Source: an uncultured Collinsella sp. (lineage in GTDB: Bacteria > Actinomycetota > Coriobacteriia > Coriobacteriales > Coriobacteriaceae). From it: DNA of 8,948 bases. The notes beneath the pieces were generated by a model. It made no database searches and was not told the DNA's origin. It saw only the letters and a program-made list of their open reading frames with translations. Below, one piece after another: positions 1 to 6,197 of this stretch. Location of the stretch: the NCBI GenBank assembly GCA_900544465.1, contig UQVT01000071.1, forward strand, positions 1 to 8,948, read 5' to 3'. Each line of letters opens with the position of its first letter. The stretch's first letter is position 1. A program made the translations under genes and the position numbers.

Positions 1-46
1 AAAGCACATTAAGTGCTTTCCTTTGCGTGCGGAACTCGCGACAAAC
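1..46 (+). repeat. Left arm of the 46-base inverted repeat
   Basis: It pairs with 244-289. Bases 1-19 form their own hairpin, a perfect 7-base stem (aaagcac with gtgcttt) around the 5-base loop attaa. The base just outside the stem on the left would lie before base 1, so the arm may extend beyond the window. The seven differences from the right arm are one single change near the inner end, a block of four at the spacer between the core and the hairpin, and two within the hairpin stem that compensate each other. Confidence 0.8.
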
Positions 47-70
47 TTAACCCGCCCCGGCCCCCGATGG

Positions 71-122
71 CCCCAGACCTGCCAAAAAGGGACAGGTTTA
101 TTTTGGTCGGTTTTATCTGGGG
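71..122 (+). other. Central interrupted hairpin with a gggacaggttt loop
   Basis: Outer stem ccccaga (71-77) pairs perfectly with tctgggg (116-122). An inner stem at 78-87 pairs with 101-110 through four A-T and four C-G pairs and one G-T wobble, with one mismatch and a four-base bulge on the 3' side (111-115 region). The apical loop around 88-100 contains gggacaggttta. An alternative small hairpin, acctg (77-81) with caggt (93-97), uses the same bases. Similar gggacaggttt-containing sequences are, as far as I recall, found repeatedly near Y1-type transposase relics in other bacteria; I cannot confirm that here. Confidence 0.45.
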
Positions 123-148
123 ATATGCCAAGAGCACGGCTATCGACA

Positions 149-183
149 ATTCAGATAATAAGAAAACTGAATAGACTATCTGA
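149..183 (+). other. Two mutually exclusive hairpins
   Basis: attcag (149-154) pairs perfectly with ctgaat (167-172), while the overlapping tcagata (151-157) pairs perfectly with tatctga (177-183). Only one can form at a time. This could be an attenuator-like switch in the serine dehydratase leader, or simply the sub-terminal repeats of the surrounding element. There is no T-run or leader peptide to support attenuation, so function is unproven. Confidence 0.3.
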
Positions 184-243
184 CAAAATCGCAACCCGCA
201 CCAACCAGCCCTTTTGCTATTCCCGGCGGAGGCCGCGGGAAAA

Positions 244-289
244 GTTTATCGCGAGTTCCGCACGAGCCGGAGAGCACTTAATGTGCTCT
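244..289 (-). repeat. Right arm of the 46-base inverted repeat
   Basis: This is the inverted copy of 1-46. Its palindrome is stronger than the left one: bases 269-277 (ggagagcac) pair perfectly with 283-291 (gtgctctcc) around the loop ttaat, so the hairpin reaches two bases past the arm. It ends about 75 bases before the serine dehydratase start codon and would be transcribed in its leader if the promoter lies upstream. Confidence 0.8.
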
Positions 290-353
290 CCGTGCGAGCA
301 GGACTGTCCGAGCAGGCGACCTTATGCCCCGCCCTCGGGACGAAGGGATAGAA

Positions 354-359
354 AAGGAG
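354..359 (+). promoter_or_regulatory. Ribosome binding site fixing the serine dehydratase start
   Basis: AAGGAG sits five bases before the ATG at 365. It decides the start against any of the in-frame codons upstream, and the protein from 365 begins where the serine dehydratase family begins. Confidence 0.85.
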
Positions 360-364
360 CAGCC

Positions 365-1972
365 ATGGCAGGCAAGCCGCAAACACTAGCTACGACCTCG
401 GCATTCGAGATCTTGGGCCCCGTCATGGTCGGCCCCAGCTCATCGCACACCGCCGGCGCCCTGCGCTGCGCACAAGTTGCCGCCAGCCTGCTGGAAGGCC
501 GCATCACCAAAGTCACCTTTGGCCTGTGGAACTCCTTCGCCCACACCTACCGCGGCCACGGCACAGACCGTGCGCTCGTCGCGGGCATCCTAGGCCTTGA
601 CACCGATGACGAGAACATCAAGCAAGCCTTCGACCTCGCGCACGAGCAGGGCCTCGAATATCACTTTGACATCAAGGGCGACGACGCCTCCATCCACCCC
701 AACACCGTCGACATCGACATGGTCGACGACACGGGCGCCACGGCACAGGTCCGCGGCGAGAGCCTGGGCGGCGGCAAGATGCGTATCAGCCGCATTAACG
801 GCGTCGGCGTCGACATCTCGGGCATGTACTCCACGCTCTTCGTGGCACACAAGGACGTCCCCGGTGTACTCGCCGCGCTCACCAACCTGCTCGCCTACGC
901 CCACGTGAACATCGCCTTCTGCCGCACCTACCGAACCGAAGTGGGCGGCCAGGCCTACTCCGTCTTTGAGACCGACGGCGCGCCCGACGACACCGTCGTC
1001 CCCATGCTGCGCAAGCTCGACAATGTCGATTACGCAACGTTTATCGAGCTCCCCGGTTCTGCCTCGTCGCTCTCCCCCGGCGTCTCGGCCAAGGAAATCT
1101 TCGACGACGGCGAGCAGCTGCTCGATGCGTGCGAGGAACTGGGGCTCAGCATCGGCGCCGTCATGGCCGTTCGCGAGGCGCGTCTGACCGGCGAGGCCCA
1201 CGCCGTCGCCGCCATGCGCCGCGTGCTCGACGTCATGCGCGAGGAGACCACGGCCCCCATCGCCAATCCGCAGCGTTCGCTCGGCGGTCTTATCGGCGGC
1301 GAGGCCAAACTCGTCGATGCCACCAGCCGCAACGATTTGAGTGCAAGCCTGATGGGCGCCGTCCAGACCGACGCCGTTGCCCGCGCCATGGCCGTGCTCG
1401 AGCGCTCCGCTACCATGGGCGTGATTGTCGCCGCCCCCACGGCAGGCTCCGCGGGTGTTGTGCCCGGCTGCGTGCTGGCGCTCGCCGATCGCCTGCAGCT
1501 CGACGACGAGCAGGTCATGGACGCGCTCTACTGCGCAGCCGCCATCGGCCTCAACCTCACCACAAGCGCCTGCGTTGCCGGCGCCGAGGGCGGCTGCCAA
1601 GCCGAGGTGGGAAGCGCCGCTGCCATGGCAGCCGCCGCGCTGGTGCAGATGCTCGGCGGCACGCCCGAGCAGGCGCTCGACGCCAGTTCCATCGCGCTGA
1701 GTAACCTGCTGGGCCTCGTTTGTGACCCCGTCGGTGGCCTCGTGGAGGTGCCCTGCCAAAACCGCAACGCCATTGGCGTGGCAGCGGCCTTTAGCTCGGC
1801 ACAACTCGCCCTCGCAGGCATTAAGAGCTTGGTGCCGTTTGACCAGATGGCACATGTCATGCTTTCGGTGGGCCACGCGTTGCCGGCCACGCTGCGCGAG
1901 ACGGCAAAGGGCGGCATCGCGCAGGCTCCGACCGCACTTTCGGCCTGTGCAAAATGCGGTGTGTGCGGATAG
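365..1972 (+). CDS. sdaA: L-serine dehydratase, iron-sulfur-dependent, fused beta and alpha chains
   Basis: A 535-residue cytoplasmic enzyme that deaminates L-serine to pyruvate and ammonia using a [4Fe-4S] cluster as Lewis acid rather than PLP. The beta part comes first, with the GPSSSHTAG motif at residues 23-31. An ACT-like domain follows at about 157-230. The alpha part runs from about 242 to the end, with PTAGSAG at 358-364. Cys411, Cys453 and Cys464 are spaced 42 and 11 residues apart, the same spacing as the cluster ligands Cys343, Cys385 and Cys396 of the Legionella enzyme. The penultimate residue Cys534 matches the C-terminal cysteine that enters the active site in that family. The length equals the sum of the two separate Bacillus-type subunits, so this is a fusion. 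It is monocistronic: structured leader upstream, terminator directly downstream. The ACT domain suggests control by serine or a metal ion. Function is near certain; the regulator is inference. Confidence 0.96.
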   Translation: MAGKPQTLATTSAFEILGPVMVGPSSSHTAGALRCAQVAASLLEGRITKVTFGLWNSFAHTYRGHGTDRALVAGILGLDTDDENIKQAFDLAHEQGLEYHFDIKGDDASIHPNTVDIDMVDDTGATAQVRGESLGGGKMRISRINGVGVDISGMYSTLFVAHKDVPGVLAALTNLLAYAHVNIAFCRTYRTEVGGQAYSVFETDGAPDDTVVPMLRKLDNVDYATFIELPGSASSLSPGVSAKEIFDDGEQLLDACEELGLSIGAVMAVREARLTGEAHAVAAMRRVLDVMREETTAPIANPQRSLGGLIGGEAKLVDATSRNDLSASLMGAVQTDAVARAMAVLERSATMGVIVAAPTAGSAGVVPGCVLALADRLQLDDEQVMDALYCAAAIGLNLTTSACVAGAEGGCQAEVGSAAAMAAAALVQMLGGTPEQALDASSIALSNLLGLVCDPVGGLVEVPCQNRNAIGVAAAFSSAQLALAGIKSLVPFDQMAHVMLSVGHALPATLRETAKGGIAQAPTALSACAKCGVCG

Positions 1973-1990
1973 CGGCAAAGAACGACTCAA

Positions 1991-2017
1991 AGGTGGGACA
2001 AATGTCCCACCTCTTTT
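1991..2017 (+). terminator. Intrinsic terminator of the serine dehydratase gene
   Basis: A perfect eight-base stem, ggtgggac (1992-1999) with gtcccacc (2004-2011), extended by an A-T pair, closes the loop aaat. It is followed by tctttt. It begins 19 bases after the stop codon. The stem is symmetrical, but the T-run is only on the plus-strand side, so it serves the upstream gene. Confidence 0.85.
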
Positions 2018-2035
2018 GAATGCCACCGTTTCCGT

Positions 2036-2064
2036 ACCACAAACAGCAGGGCAATCGCTATAAT
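2036..2064 (+). promoter_or_regulatory. Probable sigma-70-type promoter of the L,D-transpeptidase gene
   Basis: A perfect -10 hexamer TATAAT lies at 2059-2064. Seventeen bases upstream is accaca (2036-2041), which matches only the last three positions of the -35 consensus. The placement between a terminator and the next gene is right, and the leader would be about 50 bases. The -35 is weak, so the exact promoter remains a prediction. Confidence 0.6.
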
Positions 2065-2105
2065 GCAAGCCCAGTAAAAACACGATGAACCGCAAGGCGA
2101 AAATC

Positions 2106-2111
2106 GAAGGA
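2106..2111 (+). promoter_or_regulatory. Ribosome binding site deciding the transpeptidase start
   Basis: GAAGGA ends one base before an ATG at 2113, which is too close for initiation, and ten bases before the in-frame ATG at 2122. The second ATG is therefore preferred, giving a protein three residues shorter that begins MSQNDRTQ. Confidence 0.6.
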
Positions 2112-2121
2112 TATGCATACG

Positions 2122-3855
2122 ATGTCGCAAAACGATCGAACTCAACTGATTCCCGATCCGCAGCAGCCGAGCAGGCACACCGGCGGCGTTCAGTCGCCGC
2201 GTCCTATCGCGCCGAGCCACGGTCAGCAGCGTAGTGCAGCAAACGCTTCCCAACGCCCGAACCAACAGCGACAGCAGCGTCAACAACGTCAGCAGCGCCA
2301 GGCAAACGGCAATGCGCCCAAGCAGCCCCCGACGAACGCTCGAGGCGATCGTGGCCCCGCGCGCAAGTCCGCCGGCAACAATAAGTCGGGCAAAAAGACG
2401 ACGCTCTTTGTCGTCCTGGGTCTAATCGTCATTGTCTATATCGTAGGCATCGTAGCGTTTTCGCAGCTAGCATACCCCAACACCACCATTGCCGGCGTCG
2501 ACGTCTCGTTCTCCAACGCTTCGTCTGCCGCCACCAAGGTCAACTCGGCATGGAAGCACTATAAGCTCACCGTGACAGGCGATGACTTTAGCTGGTCCTA
2601 TCAGCCCGAGTCCGATGAACCCATCGTCGACGGTGAAGCTGCCGCAAAAGAGATCATCAGCCACAACGAAGCCTTTGTATGGCCGGTCCGCCTTGTGGAA
2701 TCCTTAAGCGGCAAGACCAAAACAACCGCTACCACCAACGAAGTCGATCTTGATCAAGACGTCGACCTGTCCATGCTCTCCGATACCTTTGACCAAAAGA
2801 AGTTTGAGAAGGATCTGGGCGCCGCCATCGACGAGTTTAACGAAGGACGTTCGGGCACGTTCGAGGCCAATAGCTCCTATGACGAGCAGGCCGGCAAGTT
2901 TACCGTCGAGAAGGCGCGCTCCAACGAAAAACTCAACCGCGAGCATGTCATTAAATATGCCGAGCTCGAGCTCGCCTCGCTGGCCGAGACCGTAGATCTT
3001 TCCAAGCTCGGCAACGATGCCTATGAGCCGCTCAATGGAAAGCTGACCGATGATCAGATTCAGGCCGCATGCGATGCCGCCAACAACTTCTTGGGCGTCA
3101 ACGTGACCCTCAAGCTCAACGGCGAGGATGCCGGCAAGGTTGATGGCAGCTCCGTATTGCAGTGGATCAGCTTTGCCGATCCCGCCAACCCAACGCTCGA
3201 TACGTCGCAGATCAGCAACTGGGCAGCCGAACTCGCCAACGGCTTGAATACCGTGGGCTCCACTCGCTGGTGGACGCGCGCCGATGGCAAGCAGTGCGCC
3301 GTCGAAGGCGGCGACTTTGGTTGGTCCATCGACAGCAGCTCGCTCGCCAAGCAGGTCGAGGACGCCATTAACAACAAGCAGACCGGCGAAATCGAGATCA
3401 AGTACTCCCAGAAGGCCGACACCTTTACCGCAAAGGGAGAGCCCGACTGGAAGGCGTATATCGACGTCGACTTGTCCGAACAGCACGCGCGCTACTATGA
3501 CGAGAGCGGAAATATCGTTTGGGAGGCCAACTTTATCTCGGGCAAGCCGGGCGAGGACGCCACGCCCGAGGGCGTCTGGCAGATCAACAGCAACGACGGC
3601 GGCAGCACCCTGATCGGAGCCAAGGACCCCGAGACCGGCAAGCCCAAATACGAGAGTCCGGTGAGCTACTGGATGCCGTTTGAGGGCAACATGATCGGCT
3701 TCCATGATGCCACCTGGCAAAACGACAAGAGCTTCGATAACGCCGAGTCGTACAAATGGTGCGGCAGCCACGGCTGCATCAACCTGCGCCTGGCAGACGC
3801 CAAGGCACTGCACGACTGCATCAAAGTCGGCCTATGCGTGGTTGTCCACTCGTAG
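2122..3855 (+). CDS. Membrane-anchored L,D-transpeptidase (YkuD) with peptidoglycan-binding repeats
   Basis: A 577-residue cell-wall enzyme expected to form 3-3 cross-links in peptidoglycan, or attach proteins to it, outside the membrane. Residues 1-92 are a cytoplasmic, disordered, basic, Gln-rich tail that includes four QQR repeats (48-59). One membrane segment follows at about 95-116, making a type II anchor. About 120-440 resembles the putative peptidoglycan-binding domain often found before YkuD, probably in two copies. The YkuD catalytic domain is about 446-577 and carries the signature with His528, then Ser549-His550-Gly551-Cys552; Cys552 is the nucleophile. All expected catalytic residues are present. 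The gene stands alone, with its own promoter and the serine dehydratase terminator upstream; a hairpin follows 69 bases after the stop. Enzyme class is secure. The acyl donor and acceptor, and whether it gives beta-lactam tolerance, cannot be read from sequence. Confidence 0.94.
   Translation: MSQNDRTQLIPDPQQPSRHTGGVQSPRPIAPSHGQQRSAANASQRPNQQRQQRQQRQQRQANGNAPKQPPTNARGDRGPARKSAGNNKSGKKTTLFVVLGLIVIVYIVGIVAFSQLAYPNTTIAGVDVSFSNASSAATKVNSAWKHYKLTVTGDDFSWSYQPESDEPIVDGEAAAKEIISHNEAFVWPVRLVESLSGKTKTTATTNEVDLDQDVDLSMLSDTFDQKKFEKDLGAAIDEFNEGRSGTFEANSSYDEQAGKFTVEKARSNEKLNREHVIKYAELELASLAETVDLSKLGNDAYEPLNGKLTDDQIQAACDAANNFLGVNVTLKLNGEDAGKVDGSSVLQWISFADPANPTLDTSQISNWAAELANGLNTVGSTRWWTRADGKQCAVEGGDFGWSIDSSSLAKQVEDAINNKQTGEIEIKYSQKADTFTAKGEPDWKAYIDVDLSEQHARYYDESGNIVWEANFISGKPGEDATPEGVWQINSNDGGSTLIGAKDPETGKPKYESPVSYWMPFEGNMIGFHDATWQNDKSFDNAESYKWCGSHGCINLRLADAKALHDCIKVGLCVVVHS
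2263..2298 (+). repeat. Four tandem nine-base units encoding (QQR)4
   Basis: Residues 48-59 of the L,D-transpeptidase are QQR repeated four times, encoded by variants of cagcagcgt. Codon differences between units (caa/cag, cga/cgt/cgc) show that it is not a fresh slippage expansion. It lies in the cytoplasmic tail, where a basic tract may bind nucleic acid or anionic lipid or simply be a spacer. Confidence 0.8.
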
Positions 3856-3924
3856 TGCAACGCGCGCATTCCTACAACGTGGAACCGCTGCGACCAATCT
3901 AACAGTTCCGAAAGAAACCGTTCT

Positions 3925-3952
3925 ATGCGCCCACCCCAACCGGTGGGCGCAT
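3925..3952 (+). terminator. Strong hairpin between the transpeptidase and exporter genes, terminator-like without a T-run
   Basis: An 11-base perfect stem, atgcgcccacc (3925-3935) with ggtgggcgcat (3942-3952), closes the loop ccaacc. The GC-rich stem is what one expects for termination of the upstream gene, but what follows is atacttat, not a T-run. It may be a weak or factor-assisted terminator, an mRNA end-stabiliser, or an operator for the exporter operon. The downstream gene starts 36 bases later, and tatact at 3952-3957 could be its -10, overlapping the stem base; no matching -35 is visible. Confidence 0.55.
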
Positions 3953-3975
3953 ATACTTATCGAGGTACTTTCTAT

Positions 3976-3982
3976 AAAGGAG
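3976..3982 (+). promoter_or_regulatory. Ribosome binding site fixing the adaptor start
   Basis: AAAGGAG lies five bases before the ATG at 3988. It decides against the in-frame ATG at 3925, which lies inside the hairpin stem and has no binding site. Confidence 0.85.
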
Positions 3983-3987
3983 ACGCT

Positions 3988-5424
3988 ATGCCGAATGTCC
4001 CCACGACCACCCCGGGCCCGGATGATACCGAGCACACGCTCGAAGATGTCACCGAAACGATTCCTCTGATTACAAACGTACATGCCGATAAGCAGAGCGG
4101 ACGCGCGAACGATGCGACCGAGATTTCCGATGAAGAGGCATATGCCAAGCTCAAGGCAAAACGTGCCGAACGTCGACGCAAAAAGCTCATCCGACGCGGC
4201 ATTGCGGCCGGCGTCGTGGCCGCCATTGTGCTCATCGCCGTTGTCGTGACCCTGGTTATCAATGCGCAGCTACAGGGCACTAGCGGGCCTGTGACCGACA
4301 TGGTGACCGAGGGCACGTTTACCACAACGGTCGAGGCGAAAGGCCAGCTCAAACCCATTTCGTCCTCAGTGGTCTCCCCTTCTGTCGACGGTACGGTCGA
4401 TTCGATCAACGTGCAGGCGGGCCAATCCGTCAACGAGGGCGACGTGCTTATGACCATTAAAAATGACGAGCTCGATCGCAACGTTGCCGAGGCGCAGCGT
4501 GCAGTTGCTGCCGCTCAAGAAGACCTCGCCAACGCGCAGAAAGCCGCAGCTGCCGCACAGGCCACCCCAACGACGGACGTCGATGGAGCTTCCGCAGCGG
4601 CTGGCGTCTCCGACGCATCAACGGACACGAACGCCGTATCGGCCGCGCAGCGCAGCCTCGCATCGGCCCAAGCAAACCTCGAGCAGGCGAACGCCAAGGC
4701 CGCCAGTCGCACGGTCACGGCCCCGAGCTCGGGCAGCATCGTGGAGCTCAACGCCAAGGTGGGCGCCACGGTAACAGGCGGCATGATCATGGGCGAAAGC
4801 GACACGAGCGGCGGAAAGCAGTGCATGCAGATCGCCGACCTGTCCAAAATGAAGGTGACCGTGCAGGTGGGCGAAAAGGACATCGCCAAGATCGCCGTTG
4901 GGCAGAGCGCCAACGTCACGTATCCCGCGTTTCCCGATATCGTGAGCCAGGGCACCGTCACGGCTATCGCGTCGGTGGCAAACTCCGACGCCGCCAACGG
5001 TGGCGGCGGCAGCGTGACCTTTAACGTCGACATCCTCATCGAGGCGCCCGACGCGCGCCTGAAGCCGGGCATGACGGCCGAGGTATCGGTAGTGACCGAG
5101 CAACTCGACGACGTGGTGATGGTGCCGACGATGGCGCTCATGACCGAAGACGGCGAACACTATTACGTCAACGTGGCAACCGATGACGAGGGCAAGCAAA
5201 CCCATCGCGTGAAGGTGGCCGTCGTGACGCAAAACGACAACGAAGCCGTAGTCGGCAAGACACAGGTCAAGCGCGACGACCAGGGCAACGAGATCAACCC
5301 CAACGTGCCGGTTACCAAGCTGCGCGATGGCGACACCCTCGTCATGGACACCGGAGCGGACGCAACGGCCGACGGCGGCTACAGCGCGGAGTCGGGCAGC
5401 ATGTCTGCCGATGAGGGCATGTAA
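3988..5424 (+). CDS. MacA/YknX-type membrane-fusion adaptor of an ABC exporter
   Basis: A 478-residue adaptor that links an ABC permease to the extracellular space. The N-terminal 70 residues are cytoplasmic and acidic then basic; one membrane anchor follows at about 72-94. The first half of a lipoyl-like (barrel-sandwich) domain is at 115-163 and the second at about 242-275, separated by a short coiled-coil hairpin (helices about 161-189 and 215-241). A beta-barrel domain (about 285-370) and a membrane-proximal domain (about 375-465) follow. There is no lipobox and no cleavable signal. The 25-residue hairpin tip (190-214) is rich in Ala, Ser, Thr and Asp and lacks the TolC-contact motif of Gram-negative MacA, which fits a monoderm cell. 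It is first in a three-gene operon, and its stop overlaps the next start (TAATG). The family call is firm; the substrate is unknown. Confidence 0.92.
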   Translation: MPNVPTTTPGPDDTEHTLEDVTETIPLITNVHADKQSGRANDATEISDEEAYAKLKAKRAERRRKKLIRRGIAAGVVAAIVLIAVVVTLVINAQLQGTSGPVTDMVTEGTFTTTVEAKGQLKPISSSVVSPSVDGTVDSINVQAGQSVNEGDVLMTIKNDELDRNVAEAQRAVAAAQEDLANAQKAAAAAQATPTTDVDGASAAAGVSDASTDTNAVSAAQRSLASAQANLEQANAKAASRTVTAPSSGSIVELNAKVGATVTGGMIMGESDTSGGKQCMQIADLSKMKVTVQVGEKDIAKIAVGQSANVTYPAFPDIVSQGTVTAIASVANSDAANGGGGSVTFNVDILIEAPDARLKPGMTAEVSVVTEQLDDVVMVPTMALMTEDGEHYYVNVATDDEGKQTHRVKVAVVTQNDNEAVVGKTQVKRDDQGNEINPNVPVTKLRDGDTLVMDTGADATADGGYSAESGSMSADEGM

Positions 5425-6197
5425 TGCGCCCCGTTATCGACATCCGCAACGTGCACCGCATCTTTGAGAGCGAGGCAGGTTGCGCCCACATCCTGCACAA
5501 CGTGAGTCTGGCAGTAAATCCCGGCGAATTCGTCGCTATTACCGGCCCTTCGGGCTCGGGCAAGTCAACGCTCATGAACATCCTGGGCTGCCTGGACAAA
5601 CCGACGGCGGGCGACTATTACCTGCAAGGGCTCAACGTGGCCGAGCTCGATGATGACGAGCTCACCGAAGTCCGCGCCCTGAGTATTGGCTTTGTCTTTC
5701 AGAGCTTCAACCTGCTGCCGCGCCTGTCGGTTATCGAAAACGTGATGCTGCCGCTGGCCTACACCAATGTGCCCCGTAGCCAGCGCGAAATGCGCGCCGT
5801 TCACGCGCTGCAGGCTGTCACGCTGCCCGTCGACCACTGGGACCACCGCATATCCGAGCTCTCGGGCGGCCAGATGCAGCGCGTCGCAATCGCGCGCGCC
5901 CTCGTCAATGACCCGCCCATCATCCTGGCCGATGAGCCGACGGGAAACCTGGACTCCGCTACCGGAGCGCTTGTGATGGAGACCTTCCATAGACTTCAGG
6001 AGCGCGGCAAAACCATCGTGCTTATCACACACGACCCCAGCATCGCCGCCGAGGCCGACCGTGCCGTGACCATCCGCGACGGTCGCATTCACGACGGCGC
6101 GTATATTCCACATGCACCGCGGACCCTGCGCAGCGCCGTAGATAGCCTGCCCATGATTTCCGCCTCCACCAACCCGCCGAAAGGAGTGGTGGCATGA
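5424..6197 (+). CDS. ABC transporter ATP-binding protein, MacB/LolD/YknY type
   Basis: A 257-residue cytoplasmic ATPase that powers the permease encoded next to it. It has Walker A GPSGSGKST at residues 41-49, Q-loop Gln93 in FVFQSFNLLP, signature LSGGQ at 146-150, Walker B ending in ADEPTGNLD with catalytic Glu171, and H-loop His203. The FNLLPRLSV and ADEPTGNLD stretches are characteristic of the LolD/MacB/FtsE-like group. All catalytic residues are intact. The start overlaps the adaptor stop by one base and has GAGGG six bases upstream. Compared with typical family members (about 225-235 residues) it carries a C-terminal tail of some 30 residues; the last codons of that tail double as the ribosome binding site of the next gene. 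Bacillus YknXYZ and Escherichia MacAB are the closest known architectures; there the cargo is a toxin, a peptide or a macrolide. Confidence 0.95.
   Translation: MRPVIDIRNVHRIFESEAGCAHILHNVSLAVNPGEFVAITGPSGSGKSTLMNILGCLDKPTAGDYYLQGLNVAELDDDELTEVRALSIGFVFQSFNLLPRLSVIENVMLPLAYTNVPRSQREMRAVHALQAVTLPVDHWDHRISELSGGQMQRVAIARALVNDPPIILADEPTGNLDSATGALVMETFHRLQERGKTIVLITHDPSIAAEADRAVTIRDGRIHDGAYIPHAPRTLRSAVDSLPMISASTNPPKGVVA
6180..6186 (+). promoter_or_regulatory. Ribosome binding site of the permease, inside the ATPase gene
   Basis: AAAGGAG lies seven bases before the ATG at 6194 and falls within the codons for the last residues of the ATPase. This couples the two genes and ensures similar output. 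Confidence 0.85.

Larger units (their letters stand above)
1..289. mobile_element. Candidate MITE/REP-like element bounded by 46-base inverted repeats
   Basis: Bases 1-46 and 244-289 are imperfect inverted copies of each other, matching at 39 of 46 positions by direct comparison, with a perfect 16-base core tcgcgagttccgcacg on the plus strand at 249-264. About 200 bases lie between the arms with no gene. Each arm also carries its own palindrome, so the ends are hairpin-forming. Ends of this kind are typical of non-autonomous elements mobilised in trans (MITEs) and of paired REP sequences moved by Y1-type transposases. No target-site duplication can be judged because the left end coincides with the window edge. 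Mobility is inference from structure only; a folded RNA leader is the main alternative. Confidence 0.5.
1..364. other. Gene-free, structure-rich leader region upstream of the serine dehydratase
   Basis: No convincing gene lies here. The reading frame of the downstream gene happens to stay open back to base 23, but that extension has no family resemblance, starts inside an inverted repeat and is passed over by the strong ribosome binding site at 354-359. The stretch contains an outer inverted repeat (1-46 and 244-289), a hairpin within each arm, a central hairpin at 71-122 and two competing hairpins at 149-183. I could not place a convincing promoter for the serine dehydratase; it may lie inside the element or between 290 and 350. 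The left edge of the element may be cut by the window. Confidence 0.7.

Noticed and set aside
180..223. Promoter for sdaA from ctgaca (180-185) and the tgctattcc area (215-223)
   Set aside because: The spacer would be about 32 bases, far outside the usable range.
295..316. Direct repeat cgagcagg (295-302 and 309-316) as an operator or target-site duplication
   Set aside because: Eight bases of GC-rich sequence repeat easily by chance, and the position does not flank the element.
23..364. 114-codon in-frame upstream extension of the serine dehydratase
   Set aside because: It runs through the inverted-repeat element, has no recognisable domain, and the strong ribosome binding site and family start both point to 365.
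590..2095. Long open frame antisense to the serine dehydratase
   Set aside because: The translation is His/Gly/Ala-rich low-complexity typical of the opposite strand of a GC-rich gene, with no motif and no binding site.
2704..3813. Long open frame antisense to the L,D-transpeptidase
   Set aside because: It is a codon-bias shadow; the plus-strand gene is fully supported by catalytic motifs.
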